From Tubiluchus corallicola (Eukaryota; Priapulida; Priapulimorpha; Priapulimorphida; Tubiluchidae): a DNA stretch of 64,000 bases. The position numbers and the translations under genes are program-made. The first letter of the stretch is position 1. Each line of letters starts with the position of its first letter. Shown here piece by piece: positions 14,208 to 26,481 of this stretch. Under the pieces are notes generated by a model, which was given only the letters and a program-made list of their open reading frames with translations, ran no database searches and was not told the origin of the DNA. The DNA is taken from positions 1 to 64,000 of the forward strand of contig JAQGDQ010000496.1 of assembly GCA_030141605.1 (NCBI GenBank). Reading direction: 5' to 3'.

Positions 14208-17200
14208 GTACGTCAAACTCAAATTGTTAACGCCGTTTCCAAAAGAGCAAGCGACCGCTTGTCTAATTAAACCACAATTAGGGACAGAAAAAATAGAAGA
14301 GTAGCGTAAAATTTCGTACCCAGCTGGCAGCACAGATGCAACGATGTAGCAGCTGCCTGAGTGCTGCCAAGTCTGGAATGTTAGAAATCTCTGCAAGGCA
14401 CGTATTATCGTTAAACAGAACATTTTCAAAATGTATGCTACAAAAATACAGAACAAAATATCTTAAACGCCTCGCTGATGTCTTATTTCATAGACATCTT
14501 GTGAATGTTGACCACCCCACAAGCGCACGTGACCTACTTTTGACATTACGCCAATAAACTGCTAATAAAACAAAGACAGCTGGACTTCATTCCTTTTATG
14601 TTTATCTTACATTTGCTGTTCTTTATCATTTGCTGTGCTTTGCTTTTTACTTTACTTTACTTTGCCTTGCTTGCCTTTATTTTACTTTACTTTTCTTTTC
14701 TTTTCTTTTCTCTCTTTACTTTGCTTTATTAAAATAATGAAATATATGCAAGCACTAACTTATTAATAAATAAACTCAATATTTCAGTTGAGTTTGTCTA
14801 TTAATAAATCATCTCTTACACCCATTTAAGCATTTCAGTACGCTTCTGGGTGCTAGTGTACCAATAAAACTGTCTTTCGTTTTTCTGTTCTTTGCCATTT
14901 ACTAGTCTTTGGTTTTTTTCCTTAGCTTTACTTTACTTTACCCGCTCTGCTCTGCTCTGCTATACTCTGCTCTGTTCTGTTCTGCTCTGCTCTGCTCTGC
15001 TCTACTCTGCTCTGCTCTGCTCTGTTCTACTCTGCTCTGCTCTGCTCTGCTCGGCTCGGCTCGGCTCGGCTCGGCTCGGCTCGGCTCGACTCGACTCGAC
15101 TCGACTCTACTCTACTCTACTCTACTCTGCTCTGCTCTACTCTACTCTACACTATTCTACTCTGCTCTACTCTGCTCTGCTCTACTCTACTCTACTCTAC
15201 TCTGCTCTGCTCTGTTCTACTCTACTCTACTCTACTCTACTCTACTCTACTCTACTCTACTCTGCTCTGCTCTGCTCTGCTCTGCTCTGCTCTGCTCTGC
15301 TCTGCTCTGCTCTGCTCTGCTCTACTCTACTCTACTCTACTCTACTCTACTCTACTCTACTCTACTCTACTCTACTCTACTCTACTCTACTCTACTCTAC
15401 TCTACTCTACTCTACTCTACTCTACTCTACTCTACTCTACTCTCTACTCTCTACTCTACTCTACTCTACTCTACTCTACTCTACTCTACTCTACTCTACT
15501 CTACTCTACTCTACTCTACTCTACTCTACTCTACTCTACTCTACTCTACTCTACTCTACTCTACTCTACTCTGCTCTGCTCTGCTCTGCTCTGTGCTCTC
15601 TATTCTACTCTACATTATTCTAACCTACTCTACTCTACGCTGGCCTCTGGTATAAATATTTCCTGTACGACTATAAACTTCATTTTTAGATTATACCTAC
15701 CAGCGTATTTATTATGTTCTTCTCGAAACTGATTAGAAAACAGCACAAAGAAGAAACAGAGATATAGTAATTAGTAGTGCTGCTGATGATTTTTTTATTA
15801 TTCAACCAGGAGTGACATCAGCCAGATTCACTACTGTAACTTCCTGGACAAAGCCAATAAGTCTAAGTGCGAGCGATTAAGCATTGTTTTCTTTACTAAT
15901 ATACAGCAAATATTGAGATAAGCTTGCACTGGTTGTAGAACTAAAATGTTTGACAAAACGGAAACAGTAGATTAGCTATAATTTTGTTTGGTTAACCTGC
16001 TAGCTAAAACCATAGGTCAGCTTTGCTGGACTATCATACGTCATGTTACTGTTGATTGAGGGTGGTTTGACTTGGCTGAACCCGTACTGCCAACAATGAA
16101 AGTAACTCTATCATAAACTGCACTAATTTTAATTTTAGTGTTTATGCCAATTTGAGTGCAGTTTTTTGGTTTGCTCGCTTGTGAAACAACTCTATAAATA
16201 AGTTCGTTTCACCACGTTATTCTCGTTCTTGTCATTTTTCTAATAAGGTTTTATCATTTTTTAATATTGTGACGTCAGAAAAATTATTCTGTAGTGCACA
16301 TTTTTATGAAAAAACGGATTTAGTGACGACTGTAAATGATGTTCTAAATGACATCCAGGTAGTTGAGTCAATAATCTTAGTAAGCGAAGAGCACAATGCT
16401 TCGCATTCCGTTTTAGTTCAACAATAAAACACAAAGGCGGCTTATAAAAATCAAACAACGCAGGAATAAACAAATCAAACGCGTAACAAATACGGAAATA
16501 ACTTATAGTTAACGAAAAACGAAAACTAATAATGACTTAATTACGTTTTCATGTTAACTAGTTAATATTTAAATAGTTTAATTATTTGTACTTTATTAGA
16601 CTTTTAGGTTCTTATTTATGTTCTCCAGGCGAGCAAGCGCAATGTTGATAAGAAAGTTACAAACCTTAATGTTTCTTATGAAATGATCACAACATTGTAA
16701 ATGCACAGGCTTCATTAAGAGAACCGAACATAATAAAAAAGTTAAGCTTTCTTTGAATTTATGGCCAATTTGTAATGCAAAGTATGCAAGCAATTTATAT
16801 GAAGACTACTACGCCCGGAACAGCTGTTGTTGGTAAAGTGTGACTAAGAGGTAAATATATTAAGACAGATAATTAGAACTTTATTAGAAAACTCTTGAAA
16901 ACAATTGTGAACGTTTTACTTTCTAGGAAAATGTTAGGTCTGGTTTTGAAAATGTTACAATATTTGCTACAAAATGTCTGTTCTACTAAGATTAATTACC
17001 GGACGGTATTGCTCAAACCACAACCTGGCATCACGCCCATCGATACCGTTTCCGATCAGTGTGAACTTTGTGGAGGTCTACTAAGTATGTCAACAAAATC
17101 AGTGACAGTGCTACGGCTGTAGCCCCTTAATAACTTTTTGTTGCTCAGATGAGACCGCTTGTTTCCTAACCTTTACTGTTTTTAAAATCCTTTGTTACGG

Positions 17201-20200
17201 AATCGAACTCACAACCTGATGCACTGAAAATGATGATCTATTCTTATGAGCTATTTCTGCTTCAGTATTGTCTTCTGAAATAAGCTACACATTTCAATTG
17301 CTTTTATTACTTTCAGGAAATCTATGGCTACAAATTACACAAGGTGAAAGCTGGACTAACATGGGCGTGCATAATACTCACTGTGGGGTTACTCAGGCTC
17401 ATCTTCCACTGGAAACCAGAATGGATGCTGATTTGTACTCACGTTCGCTGCGATCAGAAGTCAGCAGAAAAAGTTTTACTTAAGGTATTTTATTGCAAAT
17501 GGAAGTCGATCATTGTAGGTTTAGCTGTGAGATGCTGTGATCCAGCAGAAGCTACTGGTGACTTAATTTTGGCTTTGAGTCCAAGGGCCACACTACTGGC
17601 ACAGTACACTACCAAAAACACGGCCATTTCTACTGCCATTACGATGTCGCTACCACCATCACCACCTCCATCACTGCTGATGGCAACATGATTGCCGTCA
17701 TCACGCCTGCTGCTGTGTTATTCCCTCTTCGCTACCATAAATGCTTTTGCCACATTACTTGTCATCCTTATAATCTTCTGTATGAAAACAGGGTTCCTTC
17801 TGCCTAGGTAAGGAACTATACTTACAGCTATGCTTAGAAAATGAAAATGCGAATGCTAATCAAGACACAACGGAATTCCTATAGTTAACTTCCTCTGCTA
17901 ACGTCCTTTTTGAAGCAAACAAAAAACATTTTTTCTATAACGAACTTCCCTAATAAGACGTCTGAGCAAATATAAAACTGAGCAACAGTTTTGCATCTGA
18001 GAATGATAATAATAATCGCGAATCTTGTAAATCACTAACGTCGTCTTAGTGTTAGTAAAGCAAGATACATAAGTTTACAGGCTAGCCTCTCAACCTCCGT
18101 AATAAGCAGTTGTTCGCTGAAAAAAGTGGAAAAGAGCAGGAAAATAATGACGTTGACACTTTACGATTGTGGTTTTCTTGCTGATAACTCAAGCAGCGGA
18201 GTGAATGAACGTTATAATAGCGTTGCTTTTCTGAGCACGTTCTGCCACAGTTGCGTTTATGCTTTTTTTATGTGATCGTGCCATTATGTTCATTACGCCG
18301 TCCTTATCTTAAAAGCTCTTTTGAGAATTATGACAACACGATGGCAGTATTAGATAAAACTGCTCTTTTTCATGAAGGCTGTTGTCTGAAGTAATGTCTA
18401 TACGTTTATGGGTTTACAGGATCAGTATAAGCAATGGTTTGTAGAAGTCGTAAAGGTTCATCAAGGGAGCGAGATCAGGTGAGTTTTCATAGAGCGAAAA
18501 TTAACTCGTTCCATATCCATCCGCAAATTTAGCCGTGTCTTTGACTAACTTTGTAATGGATTGCCCGTTAGTATTTTAAATTTTGATCACACGTCATAAT
18601 TACGTCATTAAGGTTAGTGCAGTCAGTGCAATTGGATCGATCCCTAATGGCAGGGGTTTTTTTGGAAACAATCCAATTATTTTACTGAAAATTTTACAAC
18701 TCTTTACGTCTTTTAGGTGTCATAATGACATTATGATGGAATCCCATTAAAAATGTTAAGAATGTCAGTTTAAATACTGTGCTAAATACAGGTTTGCCCT
18801 TTTAAAGACATTTAGAAAACATGGAGTAACATTATACAGCACTCAACATAAAATTTTACTCTAACGATTTCACAAGAAATGTACACGCACTTAAAATGTG
18901 TTCGAATAATGTTTACAAGGTGGTTAACATTAGCTTACTAACTCAACTCACAGCCGAGTCACAATGTATTAAGTTTATGGACCTATTAGCAGCGACAATG
19001 GCAACGGCAACAGTAACAGCAGGAATGCTCAGCAGCATCAATAGCAGGAGAAGCGATACACGATACCTTCAAAAATTCTTCGCTGTCTTGTAAAAATTTA
19101 GATGTTTTAACCACTATTGTTTTATTAGCTTGTTGCAAGTTGGAAACAGTGAAACAACGCCAAATGAAAACAATGGATTGAAATTAAACAATGAAGCAGT
19201 GGATAACAAGGTAAGCAGAATAGTTGTATCTAAAAAAATGTTTTAGTTAGTTCTTCAGTATACTCGTGTGGCTTATTTTATTGCAGCTGTACTTCTATAA
19301 ACATCTGCAAATGTTTGCGTATACAAGCCAGCCTAGTACAAGCCAAGGCAGCACTCTTAAAAGTTATCGAAAGCAGAGAAACACGTCATTCAGAAACAAA
19401 ATGACGTCACAAAACGTCATGCAGTGCTGGGACACTCACAAACTCTTAGCAGATGCAAAGCGGCAGCTCGTTCAAATTTGAAATCCATGCCTAATGAATA
19501 TTTTAATGTTAATGAATTAGAGCTCCGGGATTGTGTCACTTACGTGCTGTTTTGTTGCACACTGAGCTTGTTTTAGCAGTGACGCTGTATAAAACTTGTC
19601 ATTTTAAAACTTAAAATAATGTAACAAAATCCAAAGCGGCAGTTTTAAATGAAACGCGCATCTTTTTAATTAAAATGTACAGTAAATCTATAAAGTGGCA
19701 GGTACAGCATTTTTTATTAATTGCTAATTAATTGTTTTGCGCTTTTGTTTTTACAGCAGTCCACATATAAAACAGCGATAAAGTATTTCATCAACAAGAA
19801 AATCAAGTATCTCTTACATAAAGATCAACAAACATTTGAACGAATGAGGTAAGTGCTTCATTGAATTTTTAGATTCACGAAAAAAGCCAGTTATCACTAT
19901 AAGTCAGATTAAAGGAGGAGAAACCCCTTTACCTAAATAAAGCTTAAAAATCGTCTTGGCATTTTGTATTACTTATTTGCTGTCTCGTTACACACAGAAC
20001 TTGCATTAACTGTAACATTGTATAAGGCTTGTTAATTTAAATTCGCTTGATGATGGTTAATGGCAGCCATCTTAACGGTAAGTCGTTTGCAATAAGTTTA
20101 GGCAACATTACGTGAAGTTTGAAAAGATAATCAGAGCATTCGCAACGCACTTTCCGCAAACTAAGCAAAGGTTGCTTCATGTATTATATTGTCAGTAAGA

Positions 20201-23200
20201 ACAATAATGTGTCTTTTGGTTAGCCAGTGGAGCACATTGGGAAGGTGAGTCGGTGACGTCTTACCAGCTGGCGTGAACATTTTAATTTACTAAGAATTTT
20301 CTTTTCTAGATACAATTGTTTTTCAAACAGATAAGCGTATTGCAAAGTAATATAACTTCGTACAGAAGGTTTTTTGGGATATACTTTCAAATTACCGTTT
20401 CGTCCCCTTTAAGTACTCCGAGAATCAGTAAGACGCGAAGCTAGAAGTAGGATCTAGTTAACTAATATCAATGCCGTGTTGGTACATTTGCAGCAGCATT
20501 AGTGTTTAAAACAGGCGAAAGTTCCTTTTGTTGGAACCATAGTTCATCAATTTGGTTCAAGTTTGATAACAAAATAACATTGTAGGTAACGCAGTATAAA
20601 TGAGCAGCCTTGATCAATCCTTTTCTTCCGCTTAACACCTACTTGCACTTGCTTCTTCTTCGGTACCACGTCGACACCTAATTGATTTTTTAGGTTTTTA
20701 TTGAGTATTTAAATAACATTAAACAATTAAACAAATAACAACTAGTTTTGACATATGCGTAGTTGTGTCACGCTACCACAGTTACTGTTTGTAGTATGCC
20801 AATGAGCAGTTTGGTTGTGTAGATGTCTGCTCTGGTTTTTTTTTCTAAATTCGCGTTACCTTGGTTTTTCTGACGGTGCGCATTCTGCACAAACTCATAA
20901 TAATTTTTGTTCCTGTTTGTGGGCTAGGCTTACCTTAATGAAAATGACACGTCTATTGTACCCAATTATTGATTTCGAATTTATTCTTGTAGATATTGAA
21001 TTTATTCTTGTACATTCAAGGTCTGCAATTAACACAATACAACAAAATATCGAATTTCAACATTTATCATTGTTGCTGATGCACTGATTTTTAGTTTTTG
21101 ATGTGTTATTATTGTTATAGCAAGGTTCCAATAACAAAGCGTGCTACACTGGCATTTAACTACGAGCTCTTTTAAGGGGTAGCTAAATTAAAAAAAATAG
21201 TTAGCTAGAACTGACGTCGGTGGAACGTAAGTTACTCATATTACCAAAAATGAGCCTGCCTTTTGAAATGGGAATTGAGTGTGTGTTACGCAGCCATATT
21301 AAAAACTAATATAGTAGTTTAGACTTGAAACTAAGAACTCCAAGCTAAAGCAAGCACATTGCATACGAAAAGATAAATGTGACTGCTATGCACTGGAATG
21401 GCTATTACTGTGCAGTTCAAGAGAGATGTTTTGCATTTTTTGGATACTCAGTAAGTGTAGCTTCACCACGTAAATATGTATCGTATTCACCACACGTATT
21501 TGATCGAAAGAAATAACACGAACTTTTCCGTTCCAAGAATCGATTGCCAGCAGTCAAAAAGAAATGGCCAATAGACTGTTCCTTCACTCATTCTTCAAAC
21601 GTTTTTCTCAAACTAAATTTGATGATAAAACGCGAGGCTCGACACTAGTTTGAATATCATCACTGAGTATGACTTCAGAAATGATTTTTCTTAAATGTTT
21701 TAACGTAAAAGATCATTCTGGCGACCACGAAAAAAAACGATCAGCTCTGTTTCTTGAGACCATGTTATCTCACGCGTCTGTATTAATGAGTGGCCGGATA
21801 ATTAGTTTAATTTAGCAGATGCTTGGCTGTTTCTGAATGAACACGGTTCAGTGCAAACCAGCAGGCATGGCTCAATCCGACGCTTAACTTGTAATCAATA
21901 AACCCATTGAATTCTAAGTAAATAAATTCGCATGCTTGTTCAACTTGTTACAATTCATCGCTAGATTACCACAATGAAAACTGCTAACGTTATCACGTGA
22001 CTTCACTTTACCTGTCTGGCGGATCTGGTTACAGGTGTACTTTGCGTTACTGCTAGAAATCAGGACATACAACTAAGATGATAAAAATGTATAAAATATT
22101 TCTTTAACTTTTCTTGTGCAAGTTTTACTTTTTTCTGCACGAACAGTGAACATTCGAAATGATTGTCACTTTTTATTCATTTTTTTCCCACTGAGAGAAA
22201 AATGGCGTCGCCAGTGAAGGCAGCTGAATTACTAGATGGTGGCGGACATGTCACCATATTATAGTATTTCCAATGCAGATAATGCTGACGTGTATTTGAT
22301 CTAACCATTATTTGGTACAGATCTGCTACTTTGTCAATAAAATGGTTTCAATATTGACCAACCGGCTGAATAAACTAGCGTGGTTTACCTTTTATGTCTG
22401 TTTACCTGTCAAATGTATAGTAATGCCAGAAATACTCTTTGTACCTGTGTTTATCATATACGCACCGCGCATTCAAATGTTTAGAGAGACGCGTTTTAAT
22501 TATCAATCAGACAGCTAAAATTTTATATTAATTTTTAGTATCATAACCGTGATAAAAATTTATTGTATTTCACTGTTAGTCAGGTAAATTTGTACACTCC
22601 AGTGTATATCAAATTTTCCTGATTTTGGGCAGCTCAGAGGGTTGACACAATGTCGCTTGGCTCCTGAAGTCTCTACTGTTGTCGGTGCATTCATTTTAGT
22701 TATTTTGTTTTCTGTCGTTTTGCACCCCCTTAGACTATCTAGCACAATGTCTCACTTGTACTTTTGTCTGCAAAAAATCGAAGTCAAGCAATGCTGAGTC
22801 TGATCAGTAAACCAGATGGAAACTGCTTCTCCGGTTACGTTCTTTGCTGAGCCATGATGTATACGTATACTATTTTGTTTTTTAACAAAAAAAAAACTGG
22901 TAGCCTGTTATCATTCTATGCATAAAATATGAACTGCACGAAACTAAAGTTCATTTGCATTATTATGGACGTGCTTACTTAGGAACGTACCAAAAACTAT
23001 TTGCACAGTTATTAATAATTCCTACATCTGCTATGTAACCAGTTGACGACAATTCTAGTACATGACATTGAACTTATCTTCCAAGGGCACGTTCATGTGT
23101 AACAAGATACTAAACATGCAGAGGTGTCGTTTTATTTTTCCTATTTTAAAAATACTTATGCAGCAATCTTTAGGCTAACATAAAGCAAATTGTTTACAAT

Positions 23201-23285
23201 AAGAAGTACGTATATAACAAAATCAAAAGAAATACGTTGATGAAATAACTAACTCACACACACACACACACACACACGCACGCAC

Positions 23286-23324
<39 letters not shown>

Positions 23325-26300
23325 TGACACTCTTTAGTTTAAACCAGGCCTGAAACTCGGCGCTTTTAACCTACTCAGCTTGACGATTTTTATAGCACGT
23401 ATTGCATGTAATATTATTTCTGACTCTCTTTGCTTTTTGTGCCAATGCCAGATTATCAATGATTTTTAGAATGTGTTGTGTCATTAATGTGTGAGAGTTA
23501 GTTCATTTATCAACGTATTTCTTATGATTTTTATATACGTACAATTTTTGTCTTGATTATATTATATTAATTTTAGGACGTACTTCTTTTTGTAAACAAT
23601 TTGCCCTATATTAGCCTAAAGATTGCTGCATAAGTATTTTTAAAATAGGAAAAATAAAACGACACCTCTGCAGGTTTTGTATTTTGTTACACATGAACGT
23701 GCCCTTAGAGGATAAGTTCAATGTCATGTACTAGAATTGTCGTCAACTGGTTACATAGCAGATATAGGAATACTTAATGACTGCGCAAATAGTTTTTGGA
23801 TACGTTCCTAAGTAAGCAAATCCACAATAATGTAAATAAACTTTAGTTTCGTGTAGTTCATATTTTATTCATAGAATGATAACAGGCTACTATCATGCGC
23901 CACTGTGACTATGGTAAGAGAAGCAGTGTTAACCAGAGAGAAACATTTCTTGCGGGTTCCGCCAGTAACTAAATGACGTGCATAGAAGGTGCTGAATGTG
24001 GCAAATTTCAAAGAACAGTTATAATATTCAATAGCAAACCTAACAGAAATTGACAACCAGTGTGATTCAATACTAGGTGTTAACATGTTCTGGGCGAATT
24101 ATAGGTAACTTAAGACAGAAGAAAGAGAGAAACTTTCTTCTATATTTTTTTCAGCAAGGCCATCAAAGGTCTCCATTTTACCATCGAAAACACTTACTTT
24201 AAAGGGAAAGAAAAAGTATGACAAAAAACTTAATACTCATTACCCTGTGTTAGGCTTCCTGCTTGAAAGACTTGAAAAAGAATTCTTAATAAATTAAAAT
24301 ATTCGCGCCACCTGATAAAACGGCACTGCATCAGCATCCCAGTGTGCACCACTGATTTACCAAAAAAACACATTATTGATGTTATTAACAATATAAAGCT
24401 AATTTACACCTTTTCTTAGTTAGCGAAGAGTGTGCTACGAATGCTCCGACCATTTTTCAAACTTTACGCAATGCTATCTAAGGTTATTCCAAACGACTTA
24501 CCTGCAAAAATGGTTATGACTAACGGTCATCGCGGTAGTTTAAATTTACAAGTTTTATACAGGATTACTGCCAACGCAAGCTCTGTTCGAAATAAGACAG
24601 CACGTAAGTGATATAAAATTTCAAGACAATTTTTTAAGCTTTATTTATAAAGAGCATTTTCTTGCGCTTTAGGTACAAACTTCAGAAATTGCAATATTTC
24701 CATTTCACCCGCACTAAATATTTAGATTTCTACAAAATCGTGTTGACTCGCAGCTTTTATACAAAACAATGTTACCGAAACAGGCCAAATGCTTTCTAAA
24801 ACACTTGTTTGTCTGTTAATAAATGAGTAGTAGTAAAGCAAAGCAGCACAATGTGCTTCTTTGTGGGATAAATGAACATAGACATCATCGTTGACTGTAA
24901 TATTACGCATAATTAATGTCATGAAATAATTAAAATTTTTACAAATAATTAAGATTGTAAATTAACTATATTTATTTAATAAACTTTCCTATAGACTGGA
25001 CGGAAAAAGAGTAATTTTGCAAGAGAAATTTAGCTCTAACGCGTAATTTAACCTAAAAGTTTTAAACATGCTGATTTTTTTCTCATTGTTTACGCCTATA
25101 TGTGCGACAAAATAAAATACTTTTAACAATCGATGGAGATGTCTATAAGATTTGTTAAGCTATCGGAAAGATTAGAAACTTGAAAGTTATTTTCGTATTG
25201 TAGAAATTATGTTTATTTTTCATTTTAAATGAAGCATAGTAGTGTGCTTGGAGCCTTAGATCGGTACCCAACAATGACATTTCATTGCAATTATAATTTC
25301 AGCAAAGTTTAATAGAGAATTTGCGTGTTGTTGAATAATATTTGAATTTAATTATAGCTTTCAAGAACGAAACCTTAATTAATATGTAATTTAAGAATTC
25401 TTGATCACCTGCTAGAAATAAATTAATTGGAGGCTTAATATGGAGGCTTTACTAGAACCGATTCAACACGTAACATAAGCAATCAGCATATGTAGAAAAA
25501 TCATTCATATAAGTGTGCAGAGGAAAGTCTAAAAAATCGGGGTGTCCACTGGGTCTCGAAAGAAAAACTTTCTGCTTTTCAAGTAGCTAACGGCTATACC
25601 ATTCAACAACAGAAACTTTTACCCAAAACAAAATAGATGATACATTGTAACTGTTAAATACTAACATGAGCAGTTATTTTCTTACTGTATGTGTTTCATG
25701 TATGCCAGTAAATTTATTAAGCTGTTTTTACGTGAAGCTCTATCGAACAAAATTCACAAACTGTTAAAATACAATTTGGTATAATAGAGGCCAGTAAAAC
25801 AAACTTTGATTCATTAGTATAGTATGCGGAATGTTCACGCGTTATTGACCAATAGTTGCACACGTGCACGCATTCCAAGATAAGTCATAATACTCTATTT
25901 TTCACTTATTAAACTTTTCGCCACGCTAGAGCAACGGCGGGAACTAAATTAAAAGTTGTGTTTATTAAGTGGTCATTCTTGAAAACATTCCACGTTTGTA
26001 GAAAAGCTCCGCCCACAGGGCTTAAAGTTAAAGCTTCTTTCTAAAAGAACATTAAGATCGTGTTAATTAATCCTGTTGCTATACGTTTTTTATTTGATTA
26101 ATTTATTTTAGGGGAATTGACACAAATATTTCTTGCTCGTTTTTCTACGACTGTGACGGAATAAGTCAACAGGAACAGGAAAAACGGTAAGTTAGATTTA
26201 CTGAAGTCTGCCCAGTTAGCCGAGTTTTGTGATTTGTGTTGCTTTGCAAAATAGTAGAAAGAGATACATTGCTCAAACGATTCAGTTTATAGTACGAGTT

Positions 26301-26403
26301 TACTTGTAAAATCTATATTCTATAACAAAGATCTCCGAAATGAAGGTCTGTGCTATGAAAGAAGTCACTATGCCAACAAGCTAAACGAGTAGAGAGGGAA
26401 AAA

Positions 26404-26481
<78 letters not shown>

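Noticed and set aside
14892-15655. Leu/Ser/Tyr/Cys-rich frames of about 245 codons
   Set aside because: Translation of a pentanucleotide array within an intron.
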